A program made the translations under genes and the position numbers. From Chara braunii (taxonomy: Eukaryota > Streptophyta > Charophyceae > Charales > Characeae): a DNA stretch of 32,111 bases. The stretch spans positions 4,306,165 to 4,338,275 of the forward strand of contig BFEA01000025.1 of the NCBI GenBank assembly GCA_003427395.1, written 5' to 3'. The notes beneath the pieces are model-generated. The model was not told the origin of the DNA. It saw only the letters and a list, made by a program, of their open reading frames with translations, and did not search any database. Below, one piece after another: positions 9,100 to 18,960 of this stretch (position 1 is its first letter; each line of letters begins with the position of its first letter).

Positions 9100-11131
9100 A
9101 ACGGAGCTATGTGGCCGGTGTCACCACACTTAAAACATTGGTGGGACTTGTGACGGTCTTCCTAGACCTTCTCATCTATACCCATTCCTTCCCAAGGTTT
9201 GCCTTCAGCTATCCCCGGATGTGCTGGGTACGACCGCCAATTTCTAGCTCTACCTCTACCCCCTATGAAGGGAGAACCTCTACCACCTTGCGAGGGACCG
9301 TAACCCCTACCTCCTCGTAGTAGCTACCTTTGCCACTACCCCTCTGCGCAGCGGGTCCTCGACCTCCACCTCGTCCTCGGCCTCCTCTACCTCGGCCTCT
9401 ACCTTGTTGCCCCCCCTCACGGGCTGCAACTGCCGCATAGTCCCCTCTCCGGGCTACTTGGTTGTTGATCTCCTCCTCTAGACCATAATCTATCCGGTCA
9501 TATGATAATGACTCTACACCTCCTTCTTCGAAGGTGACCAGCAGATTATCCTTACCTTCTATACTGCCGGATATGGTCATATTCTTCCACCTCTTACCGA
9601 CCTGTAGATCCTTCCAAAAGTTGCGATAGTTTGCCTCCTGCAGGAACATGACATGATCTACAACAATCTTGCTGATCTTCTCGTACTTCATCCCCTCCTC
9701 TTTAGCACGGGGATCCAACTGGTTTTGAGGGGCTCTGACAGCGCTCTAGTGAAGTTGTTAAGAATTTGAGCGGGGGTCAGTCCATGGTCCGAACACGGCA
9801 GCAACTCGTCCATGGTGGCCTTGAGTGTCGATGCACTCTTACACTTGCGGTCACCAATGTTAAGGATGAGGGACTCTGTTCGGTGAGCCAGGTTCTTTTC
9901 CTCAAACCGGTCTTTCAAAGCTTTGAAGAAGCCCTCTATCCTAGTCCGTTGTAAGTATTGCACCATCGAGGTGCACCCAACCTCTTTTACTAGTGAAATA
10001 GCGAAGTTTGTTGCGTACCCCGTAAACACGAACTTGCCATAAGTACGTGGTCCACTTACGGAATCAACTATACGTACATGTATGTATTCATCACCGCCTC
10101 CCAGTAGAAAATGCTCCCTTCCCTCTTACCAGTATATGTCAAAGGGACCTGAACCATCATCCTTTCCCTTCATTCTCCACCCTCAGACTTGTTTTCTCCC
10201 CCTTTCTTTCCTCCATCCTTGGGTCCCTTTCCTTTCTTATTGTCACCATCATCTCCACCATCACCCCCACCACCACTGCCTCCTACTACAATGGACGCGA
10301 TGGTGTTCTTCAACTTTTGGGTGAAGAGTCCGTCTAGCTGATGGGCGTAGTCAAGGACCTCTTGTCTACCATGTGGGAGGAGACACTCAGGCAGTTGTTC
10401 CACTTGCCCAGGTACTCCTCCTGATGCCGCTCTATCTTCCCAACGGTCTTTTGCAGCGCAACCAGTTCTTGGGTGGTGTGCAACAGTGTGTCAGTGAGGA
10501 GGACCAAACTTTCCTTGACTTCGACTTCTTTCCCTCTTTGTTCTTTCAGCAGGGCCTGGAGCCTTTCCCCTTCTTCCTTCAACCTCTTCTTCTCTTTATA
10601 CTTCTTCCTTTTCCGTTGAACCAAAGAGTAGTCAAGGGTGCTCCTCCTCTCCTCCAACAATATAAATCTCTCCTTATCATCTGCTGCGGATGCCAAGAGG
10701 CCCAATAGTGGTACGCCTAGAGGTAGGTTTTCTTGCTCTGTCTCATCTAGCATCTCCGTGTGATACTCAAACTTTGCCACCCAGTCTATATCTTGAACCT
10801 GTCATATTCTCAACTCAGCGGCATGGCTGCTCTTAGCCACTCCCTGTCCTTTTTGTCTAGTCCTTCTTCGCTCTAATCCTTCTCCTTCTTTTTCTTCCTC
10901 CTCTTCGTCTCTCAACTCCTTTTTCAATTCTTCTTCCTTCTTCTTCATCTCCTTCTCCATCTTTTCTTTCTCCTCCTCCATCTTCTTCGTTTCCTGCTCT
11001 AATTTTTTTTTTATCTCCTCGTCTTTCTTTCTCTTTTTCTCCTCCTCCTCTTTCTTCTTCTCAACCAATTTATTGTCAATTTCAGCTTGTTGTTCTGCTG
11101 TGTATGGCTGTGTGGACCCACCAGACCGCAT
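9090..11131 (-). pseudogene. Ty3/gypsy gag (coiled coil, capsid-like region, RGG, CCHC)
   Basis: Gag forms the element particle and binds its RNA. The start is placed at the Met of MRSGGSTQPYTAEQQ (11131), which opens a tidy polar N-terminus. From there a long Lys/Glu coiled coil runs to about 10820. After one stop in the same frame come MAKFEYHTEM and a second coiled coil (to about 10390), a frameshift, and a Gly/Lys/Asp-rich linker. The capsid-like part (10029-9690) reads GFFKALKDRFEEKN and TPAQILNNFTRALSEP. After another frameshift come a basic region and an RG-rich stretch (9430-9330). Last is the zinc knuckle CFKCGDTGHIAPLC (9137-9096), C-X2-C-X4-H-X4-C. At least four frame breaks make it non-functional. 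Confidence 0.85.
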
Positions 11132-11945
11132 GATAACATTCATGCCGCATGCCTGGTGGAACCCCAATAAGAACAGGAAACGGAGGAGTGGACCCCATAA
11201 CACGGACAGGGTCAACATTGCGAACATCGGGTAGTCGTCCATGGTGACTAAAGGCACAAGTAAGTAATCCCCACCTCCTCACCACGTAGACCTAGCCCTC
11301 AACACTTAATCTATCTAATTTAGATTGGAGTCTGACCTGAGTTCTTCCCCCCCCACATTGTCACTAAAGCTACCATGTCCGGCTGGTGGGCAACCAGCAT
11401 CTTAAGGTCAGCCAGCAAGGACCTCTGGAATTCTTTAACGACGCAGACAGGACGTCGTGCCCATCAGGATCCGAAGGTTTGCTCTCAAGACTTACAGCTC
11501 CTCACTGCATCAGCTCCGGTTCGGTCGCATGTCGGTCAATACCGGTCTTAGGGATAAACAAGATGTTTTACGAGCTCTCGCCACTCATGCCCATGCTTCC
11601 TACTTTTTGGGTGATACATCCAGCTACTGAGCTTCTATCCTAGACACAACCTACTTCATACACATGTGTCTGACCCAGGTGCTGACTCAAGATAAAATCA
11701 GATATGTCACCAAGGGAAGGTACCGTGACACTCGTCCATTCATTAAAGCAAATGCAGGGCTTAGAGGGGCGATGCAATTCACTCGTGAACGTTCCTTCGA
11801 TGAAGCTCCTCGACGCTCCTCGCATGCTGGTACGTAATAACCATCCCCCAACCTGGCCACTTCTTCTTCGGCCTTCAGCCCCAATTTCAAACTCCAAATC
11901 TCATCTCGCCGACCTTAATCCTGCCAGCGTTCACCATCAGCGGAT
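11132..11945 (-). other. Retroelement 5' leader
   Basis: Between PBS and gag start. Open frames on the minus strand (for example 11897-11640) are not recognisable as proteins. A pyrimidine-rich run ending in TTTAG lies just upstream of 11240 and a C-rich run lies at 11348-11357. An upstream frame joins gag in phase from 11257, so translation could begin there, but its leucine-rich start looks unlike gag. Confidence 0.45.
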
Positions 11946-11960
11946 GCGACTCCGATACCA
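11946..11960 (-). promoter_or_regulatory. Primer-binding site for initiator tRNA-Met
   Basis: On the minus strand the sequence reads TGGTATCGGAGTCGC. Plant LTR elements primed by initiator tRNA-Met carry TGGTATCAGAGC at this place, and here the first seven bases match exactly and the rest nearly so. On the LTR side the sequence ends in TGCAAT, so the 5' LTR should finish with CA at 11963-11964, two bases from the PBS. Distance to gag (about 815 bp) is plausible for a long leader. Confidence 0.72.
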
Positions 11961-11962
11961 AT

Positions 11963-12171
11963 TGCATTAAGCCTCATTGCTCGTCACCTTAAGCACACAC
12001 ACACACACATTAAGAGATCACATGAAGTCCATACTGGAGACCAGTTTAGAAATTCCAATGAATTATCATATTAAACAGTTCCAGAGTTCTAGTCACCAAG
12101 CGCTCAACAGCGCAGAGTTCAACAACCCATATCTACCATCCTCATCTAGGTAGGTGACTCTCCTTTCTCTC
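11963..12171 (-). other. Putative inner part of 5' LTR
   Basis: Adjacent to the PBS and beginning with the expected terminal dinucleotide. It contains a CA run (11994-12009) and AT-rich sequence. No second copy was found near 4949 or further left apart from faint similarity around 2540-2640, so the LTR call rests only on the PBS. Confidence 0.4.
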
Positions 12172-12188
12172 TGGCTCTCTCTCTCTCT

Positions 12189-12236
<48 letters not shown>

Positions 12237-12237
12237 N

Positions 12238-12328
<91 letters not shown>
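12172..12328. repeat. (CT)n microsatellite with one ambiguous base
   Basis: About 155 bp of nearly pure CT, with two GG interruptions near its start and an N at 12237 that marks uncertain assembly. The Leu-Ser open frame across it is an artefact of the repeat. Confidence 0.98.
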
Positions 12329-12330
<2 letters not shown>

Positions 12331-12699
12331 CCCTTTAGAATCTAGACTCTGAATACATCCACTACTACTCGGCTCTATCTCCTACTACCAACTATGAGGC
12401 TATGGCCACCTTCCCTCTCAGCCCAGTGCTTCCCAGCAGGGCTCTCGCACATGCCACTCGCAGATAGCGCACAAGCGCTTCAACAGCACTTCCACACTTC
12501 TCATGAATGAGCCATCTGTTTGAAACGTGGCTGGCCAGTCCTTATACAACTCGTCCCAGCCTCTGCTTCTTTTGGCTTGACTTGGACCCGATACCACATG
12601 CCCACGGCCTGTTTGCTTCAGAATATCAAGGCCTGGTACTTTCCCGAATTTTCATTGGTGTGGTGCTGCTTGGGACTGTGAGTCACTACTTGTCGTCTG
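12329..12699. other. Non-coding stretch
   Basis: No gene or RNA recognised. CCGATACCA at 12589-12597 resembles the complement of a second primer-binding site, but with no flanking LTR evidence it is not called. Confidence 0.35.
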
Positions 12700-12840
12700 T
12701 GGAACATGACTTTTGATAGTAGAATGTGACTCTTGCCCCTGGGACACAAATTTTTTGCCTGGAGAAGTGTCCTTTGACTGTGGGATATAACCTTTCAATT
12801 TGAAACGTGACTTTTGCTTACGGAGTGTACCTGTTGGACT
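12700..12840 (+). repeat. Degenerate 20-bp minisatellite, seven units
   Basis: Units begin at 12700, 12720, 12740, 12760, 12781, 12801 and 12821, an almost exact 20-bp register. Typical units are TGGAACATGACTTTTGATAG and TGAAACGTGACTTTTGCTTA. The shared pattern is TGGRAYRYGACYTTTG, with TG at the start and a T-rich middle. Divergence is high, so this is an old array. Similar words continue less regularly to about 12915. Confidence 0.75.
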
Positions 12841-13734
12841 TGACCCCTGGGGTACCCGACTGCGACCTTTTTGAAACTGGCCAACTTGGCTCCTTTTGGC
12901 CCGGGACTTTGACCCTGAGATTCAAATTTGTGTTCTGCATCGTGGAATGCCTTTCAGATCAGTACACAACACCAGCGTGCCATAATCTTCAAGGCGAAGG
13001 CTGGCAGTGACCATCCCTTCACGATGACTGCACCAAGTTTACGTATTGCACATGCTAGTGTCTTCCACCAAATAGAATGTACGGTCATTATAGCTGTATT
13101 CGGGGCAAGTTTCAGTCTAGATGCAGCGACAGTGGCCGTATGTTCTGTCCACGTGAAGACGGTAGTGGAACTGTACCTGGGTGTCCACAGAATGGCATGT
13201 CACAAGAACTTTTCTCCAAAGGAATCCCTGAAGAAGAGCCAGTGATTTGTACTTCATTGTATCCATATGCTCACCACTTGGAGCAGTTGCAGTGCAGGGA
13301 CAAGATCAGCTATATTATCCACCGGAGGGGATGAAACCTGGGTGCTATCCTGATGTAGTCCCGCTGCCCTGTCATGTTCCCCAACAACCTAAAAAAACGA
13401 ACAGGACTCAGGTAGCTCCTGATAATAGGAAGTAGTGTCAGTCACCACAACATCTCGTCTGCCACTGTCCCACAGAACCTATAAGTTGTCAGCAAGAGCG
13501 AGGGCAGAAAAGTGTTCATGGCGACGTAGAACATACTCACAAACGCCTGAACCTGCAGTCACCTGAGAGTGTAAACTCCATACCAATGTAGTTAGAATGT
13601 TAGAGGTTTTACATATCACAGTGTAACCACATGGCGAACACGGGAGTGCCCGTGCTACAGACCTTCTACAGCGCAAGTGCTCAGTCTGATTGATAGCCTA
13701 TGCTCTCCTTACTTAAATACCTTTCGTGTTCTAG
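12841..13734. other. Non-coding stretch, no gene recognised
   Basis: Several open frames of 60-105 codons overlap on the plus strand (12928-13245, 13077-13334) but resemble no family and have no zinc knuckle or enzyme motif. No RNA gene or strong repeat seen. Confidence 0.4.
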
Positions 13735-13918
13735 TTTCTACAAGTCATGGCCCCAGTCTGCAGTTCCGGCCTGACCTGCTCCACGTATTTCAGAAAACTC
13801 TTGCCAAAAACAATATGGAAAATAATTGTCTACAAGTGACGGTTCCAGTTTGTAGTTTCCAGACTGACCTGGTCCACGTATTTTACAAAAAACATTATCG
13901 AAAAGCAACTCAGAATAA
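13735..13918 (+). repeat. 93-bp tandem duplication, frame-preserving
   Basis: Two copies at a 93-bp period, both containing the block CTGACCT(G)CTCCACGTATTT-like sequence (13771 and 13864) and a preceding CTACAAGT word. The period is a multiple of three, and a 138-codon plus-strand frame (13677-14093) stays open. It repeats FRPDLLHVF as FQTDLVHVF 31 residues later. The protein is otherwise unrecognised and may not be made. Confidence 0.7.
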
Positions 13919-15420
13919 TTTCCTGACGAAATGCCTCACTGGTCTCAATGTCCACACGCCATTGAGTGCGATATCACAAATCAAAGCAGTTCCTGTGTTG
14001 TATGAACTTGTATCTGTCGCATCGTCCGGGCGTCACCATTTTCGTCTTTCAGTCTCATACCGATACCCGCTCCACACACTTCTTTTTGTCTGATCCCATT
14101 GCGTACGAGGGCCATTCCGTCATTCACTCATGCATCTGTTCCAGCCATCTGACTCTACGTCAGTCTGGAGCCGAGAGTCCAACTGAGCCCAGTTTCTAAA
14201 AGAAAATAGTTAGGACCAAATCACGAACCGGGCCTACATATCCCGCCCGTTATAGCAGGCCTCCAATCTGCTGGCTAACAACTTGCCTGAGTTTCTGTAA
14301 CAGGCCTCAGCTGTAGCTGCCTACCCATGAGCGTCAGCTGCTGTGCTTCAGTATTCACACCTGCCATGGCACAATTATCCCCTGCGCCTGGGCAAACAAT
14401 TTGATGCTACGTGGTTTCTATCCAGGGGACAATGTTTGCAAAGTCAGAAACAGTATGTGGGCTCCAGTTGTAAGCACACATTGATAGCAAAGTATGCACA
14501 GCGGCCTCATCTTAGCAGGGCAAGATCATGATCGGAAGGGTGGGTTGATACTTGGTGACGGTGGGTAAGCAGTCATAGCAGTCAGTATGTGGTGGATCTT
14601 GAGCGGGTGAAGAAGGTTGGAGAGCTGTCTCAGCTTCTCTGGGACAGGGGAAAATAGGGAGAAGATCTCACCCACTTTGAGCCAGGGTGGGCACACCAGG
14701 TAGAAGGTTACGAACACCGCCAGCTGAGTGGAAAGGAGCCAGGCAAGTTGACAAAGAAGCCATGAGGCGTGTGAGTGCTGCACATGATGGAGCTCCTCAG
14801 GTCTGATGCACTTGCAGGACAGCTGACCCTGTATGCACCATTTCCGGCTATCATATATTGAGAACAGCAACAATGTTCCCTCATCCCTGACTGCTGATGA
14901 GAGTCAAGGTCATTGTCTGGGAGCTGAAAGAGTAGAGTGGTAATGGTGACGTCGCTGTTTCGTCTCAGACCAGTGATCAGACCATGAGTGCAATGAAGAA
15001 GAAGAAGAAAAAGGAGAAGAAGAAGAAGAGGTGGCCGAAATGGAGGATGATGAGGGAGGTGATGAAGAAGAGGTAGTTGCAGTTCGTGGTGGGTGACAAG
15101 ACTCTTGGCCTTGACTACTTAGCCCTGTTTCTCAGAGGTCACCCAGAGCTGAGGGCCGTTGTTGTCCTGCATCAGGCGGCAATGCATTGGCAGCAAATGT
15201 AGGGTCAGTCTGTACACAGGCCTGGTTCGTTTGGCCTATTTTTGTAGTCGCCGGCGACTCGCTGGTACATTGACGTGACCGGTCTCCGCAGCAGCAGTTG
15301 CTGTAATACTCTCTGTAGCAGCAGTTGTTGCTCTTCCATTATCTGGGGCACCAGCTGTAGGCTCTGCAGTAGGAATAGTATCTTCTCCAGCAGCCAGACC
15401 TGGGGTTGCCTGGCCGCCAG
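13919..15420. other. Non-coding stretch with GAA tract
   Basis: No recognisable gene. A GAA/AAG microsatellite with minor interruptions lies at about 14996-15033. The frame at 14526-14873 minus is leucine/serine-rich, of no known family and without supporting signals. Confidence 0.4.
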
Positions 15421-15605
15421 GAAGTGCACCACAATGGTGCACGGATAATGAGTTCTGCAGACGTTCCTGACTCCTAGACGTCAACAGATGGGCAAGCAAC
15501 CTGAGCTCTCTGAGGGGCAGGGAATGCACCACGAGGGTGCCTGGATGATGAGTTCTGCAGATGTTCGTGACTCCCAGATGGAAACATATGGATTGGCAAC
15601 TGGTG
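15421..15605. repeat. 100-bp tandem duplication
   Basis: The copy starting at 15421 (GAAGTGCACCAC) recurs at 15521 (GGAATGCACCAC). A shared ATGAGTTCTGCAGA block and GTTC-TGACTCC words follow in both. Copies differ at roughly one base in five. Minus-strand frames read the two copies in different phases, which argues against a coding repeat. Confidence 0.8.
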
Positions 15606-17130
15606 AACCATGTGGCAGAACCAGTTCATAAGATGTGTAACACATTTGAGCAGCGGACTCTGGAAGGCTGGCACATAGGAGAACCAAACCTCTGGCCAAG
15701 ATACCAGGGGGATGTTCATTGGCGAGCATACGCTCAGTGAGAGAAGTCACCACAACATTGAAGTCAGCAGCAATAGTGTGAATATTCTCAAAGCGAGCTG
15801 ACGGACCACAACATTGGAAGAGGCGCTCAGTTAACATATGACTGGGAATGCCCATACCTCGGCCTTGTCGAACAGGCCAATACAGGACGGCATGCCAGGG
15901 CAAGCCAAAATCTTAGCCCTGGGAACCGTCACAGTACTATGTAGCGTTCTTCAACTCAAAGCCGTACTGGTCAGGAGGTGGAGGTGGTTGTCCCAGGAGA
16001 GGACATACTCAATAGCGCGATACATAAATTAGGTGTGCGAAGTTCATTATTGAGTTGCGCCGCATCCCAATAAAGTGTGAGGCTGTCAATTTCTGGTCCA
16101 GGCCCCAGGGTTGGTGCCCATAGCAGTGCTGACAACCTTCGTAAAGTGCCATCCGTAGTATTATGCTCGACATATGACAGTCCCTTCAGATGTTGGCCAT
16201 TTGATTATCCAGATGGTCTATATAGGTCCCTATGCGACTCCCTCCCACCCTTTCTCATCATTTCTCCCTGGCGCACCCCTACTCCCAAGATCCTACCTTA
16301 GTGTTTACCACTCAGGATAATCACCTTCCTATCATCTCAATGGGGGTGACCTGACCGGACAGTGGTTGTAGGCACCAGAGCTAAGCTGGACCTACCCCCC
16401 TGAGCGCTGATTGAAAGCATAGCTGGACGAGCGCTGTTGTAAGGGTACTTCGAGCGCTAGGTGCAGACATTCTTCTTCAAGTCCCATAGGTGAACCCATT
16501 CCTGTCTCCGCAAGTTGTTATATTGTTCAGTATATATGTGCTTTCTGCAGTTGCAACCTAGAGGTTCTAGCCTATTATCAGTAGATGTACGGCCCTCATC
16601 CATCACTCTAACTATACACGTTGCCCTGAGCCCCTCTCTGGTCACATTCTTGTGGTTGTAATCTTGGAGGGACCATAGTGATACATGCTCAGTCGAACGA
16701 TGTATATGGAGCCAAGGATCTGCAATGTGATGAAAAGGACTCGAATGGACAATGCGGCATCAGCAAAGCATCAACGAGCAATGGACATCCAGATACATAC
16801 TAAAATAGCATAATGAAGTGCAACGGAAGACTCAAAGATGTGACCTGACCTGTCAGATACTGACACGGCACCCCATTGTACACCACACATGTGAGAGAGA
16901 GGGGAGGGACCGCACACATGGAAGAAAGGTCCCTCCTTGAGCACGCACATCGGGGAGATACCACGGGTGAGGAGATGGGGGAGAGGCGAGACGAAGATGG
17001 AGATGAGGGAGAAGATCAAGATCGCTATAGCGAGCCCAAAAATAGTCTCCCTGCCGAATGTCCAATCAATGTCTGCCACAAAAATGTCGAATCAGATCCT
17101 GGGCTTCATGACCGATGTAACCTCTGCCTG

Positions 17131-17132
<2 letters not shown>
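15606..17132. other. Non-coding stretch, one unassigned open frame
   Basis: A 140-codon minus-strand frame (15903-15481) has ordinary amino-acid composition but matches nothing I recognise. It overlaps the 100-bp duplication at its 3' end. No start context, partner gene or domain supports it. The rest holds only shorter frames. Confidence 0.35.
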
Positions 17133-17192
<60 letters not shown>

Positions 17193-17702
17193 NNNNNNNN
17201 NNNNNNNNNNNNNNNNNNNNNNNNNNNNNNNNNNNNNNNNNNNNNNNNNNNNNNNNNNNNNNNNNNNNNNNNNNNNNNNNNNNNNNNNNNNNNNNNNNNN
17301 NNNNNNNNNNNNNNNNNNNNNNNNNNNNNNNNNNNNNNNNNNNNNNNNNNNNNNNNNNNNNNNNNNNNNNNNNNNNNNNNNNNNNNNNNNNNNNNNNNNN
17401 NNNNNNNNNNNNNNNNNNNNNNNNNNNNNNNNNNNNNNNNNNNNNNNNNNNNNNNNNNNNNNNNNNNNNNNNNNNNNNNNNNNNNNNNNNNNNNNNNNNN
17501 NNNNNNNNNNNNNNNNNNNNNNNNNNNNNNNNNNNNNNNNNNNNNNNNNNNNNNNNNNNNNNNNNNNNNNNNNNNNNNNNNNNNNNNNNNNNNNNNNNNN
17601 NNNNNNNNNNNNNNNNNNNNNNNNNNNNNNNNNNNNNNNNNNNNNNNNNNNNNNNNNNNNNNNNNNNNNNNNNNNNNNNNNNNNNNNNNNNNNNNNNNNN
17701 NN
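17133..17702. repeat. (CT)n microsatellite and assembly gap
   Basis: CT repeat from about 17133 to 17192, then 510 undetermined bases (17193-17702). The gap starts inside the microsatellite, so the join to the following sequence is not guaranteed. Long frames drawn across the gap are meaningless. Confidence 0.97.
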
Positions 17703-17736
17703 CGGCCTGCCTGGGTCCCTACCGGACATCCAGGCC

Positions 17737-18051
17737 CTCCCTGCTGATGCAGCAGGGAGTGTCCGCTATCGGACAAAAGTGGACCTGGCCCAACAGGGCC
17801 TACCTATGTCCGTACCAGGCCAAAAATGTGGCCTTGTCTGAACAGACCCAAGGTCTGTTCGAACGAACTGAACTGCGAGTCCGAAACGACGCTTCAACAG
17901 ACAAAAATAGGACAGCAAATAAATAAATAAATGAGTGCTGCCTGAAATCGAATCTTGCGGCCCTAAGGCCGGTCGTGGGCCTCCAGGGCGCATGTCCGAA
18001 GGGCGTGCGGCCCGGAGTCCCTCAGCAACCGTCTGGCCCCCGTGTGGGGGC
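17737..18051. repeat. Cluster of short perfect hairpins
   Basis: Successive exact inverted repeats with tiny loops: CTCCCTGCTG/CAGCAGGGAG (17737-17759, 3-nt loop), GGCCC/GGGCC (17787-17800), AGGCCA/TGGCCT (17817-17834), GAACAGACC/GGTCTGTTC (17840-17860, 3-nt loop), and GCCCCC/GGGGGC (18036-18051). Four of the five fall within 125 bp. No transposon family with this layout is recognised by me. Confidence 0.8.
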
Positions 18052-18564
18052 TCAGCATGTAACAATAGCCTCCGTCATTATTGACTCTGCGGCCACCATC
18101 CGTTTCCTCACCTCGGTCATGAGCTGGACCCCTCCCGTTGTTATACATATTGTCTTGAGCAGCTTTAGTCTCCGTCATCAGTACATACTAGGCCAGCATC
18201 TGCGCCTTACTTCCGTCATGCACTAGGCCTACTACTCCGATCTATTTATTGATACGGGAATCAGACAATCCTTACCCACAGAGACAGCCCCTTTTTCAGG
18301 TTCCCCAACTGCGATATCCTCCACCAGAGCCTATCCTATCTATGCTCCTTCCTGATGGGACCCCTAAGACATCCCGTACTGCTGGTTCCCCACCGATCTC
18401 CTCCAATGGATTTTGTCCTACCTACCCTCCCCCCAGGGAGACCCCGCTTTTATCCCACCCGCGGCCCTTACCCCCCCAAAGCAGAGCCTAAGGCAACCAA
18501 CTCACATGATCAGTCTCTTCACAATAACCCTGTCTGCATCCCTGAGGTTTTAAACCTCTGTAAG
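18052..18564. other. Non-coding stretch with proline-rich frames
   Basis: Two overlapping plus-strand frames (18249-18491 and 18355-18636) are rich in Pro and Ser. Such composition occurs in gag linkers but there is no diagnostic motif. No RNA gene seen. Confidence 0.3.
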
Positions 18565-18635
18565 CCGGACAGGGAATTGAACCTTAAACCTCATTCTTAT
18601 CAGCACGCAGCTCAACCCACTGAGCTACAACATTA
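18565..18635 (-). repeat. tRNA-like segment, probable SINE head
   Basis: Minus strand: A box TAGCTCAGTGGG (18627-18616) within a good D stem (GCTC...GAGC), and B box GGTTCAATTCC (18583-18573) 32 nt further on. The anticodon stem and acceptor stem do not pair, so this is a tRNA-derived sequence, not a functional tRNA gene. Confidence 0.5.
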
Positions 18636-18884
18636 ATTGATCTGTATGTCTGCTAGACTACTGTAGGCCCGAGTGAGGGACAAGTGTGCAATCATCAGAA
18701 CAACCCATAGACCAAGAACATCAGGCAAAACTCTCATAGCCTAGCTCCCAACATACAGCATCCGTGAACTAAGCCCCTTGGGTGGTACAGGCAGTGTCTG
18801 TAATCCTTACCATGGACCAACCCGAGGGGGTTGTGCGAACAGCCGTGAGTTGGTCAACGCCCACCAGTGTCCATGCGTGAGGCT

Positions 18885-18960
18885 GCAGGGTTTTGAACCC
18901 GCAACCTCAAACCACAATGCGCATTTCCAACTGGTGTTCTGCCCACTGAGCTAATCGGTT
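18885..18960 (-). repeat. Second tRNA-like segment, probable SINE head
   Basis: Minus strand: A box TAGCTCAGTGGG (18953-18942) and a B-box-like GGTTCAAAACC (18899-18889), same orientation as the element 260 bp to the left and with the same 12-nt A box. Stems are more decayed and the box spacing is longer. The pair may be two insertions of one tRNA-derived family. Confidence 0.45.

Larger units (their letters stand above)
4949..11960 (-). mobile_element. Degenerate Ty3/gypsy chromovirus-type LTR retrotransposon
   Basis: The internal region of one LTR retrotransposon, transcribed leftwards. From right to left it shows a PBS (11946-11960), gag (11131-9090), protease, reverse transcriptase, RNase H, integrase, chromodomain and a polypurine tract (4953-4962). 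The order PR-RT-RH-IN defines Ty3/gypsy rather than Ty1/copia, and the chromodomain-like tail points to the chromovirus lineage. Gag and pol are split by in-frame stops and frameshifts at more than ten points, so the copy cannot make working proteins. A piece of another element is inserted between RT and RNase H. Matching LTR copies were sought by eye on both sides and not found, so flanking LTR ends are given only as single boundaries. Confidence 0.93.

Noticed and set aside
12154-12345. Leu-Ser repeat protein
   Set aside because: Translation of the CT microsatellite.
12589-12597. Second primer-binding site
   Set aside because: Only a nine-base match, with no LTR edge or gag downstream.
15481-15903. 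140-codon minus-strand gene
   Set aside because: Normal composition, but no domain or conserved motif. It overlaps a tandem duplication read in a different phase in each copy, so it is not called as a gene.
16937-17926. 329-codon open frame and its antisense partners
   Set aside because: They consist mostly of the N gap and the CT repeat. No real coding evidence.
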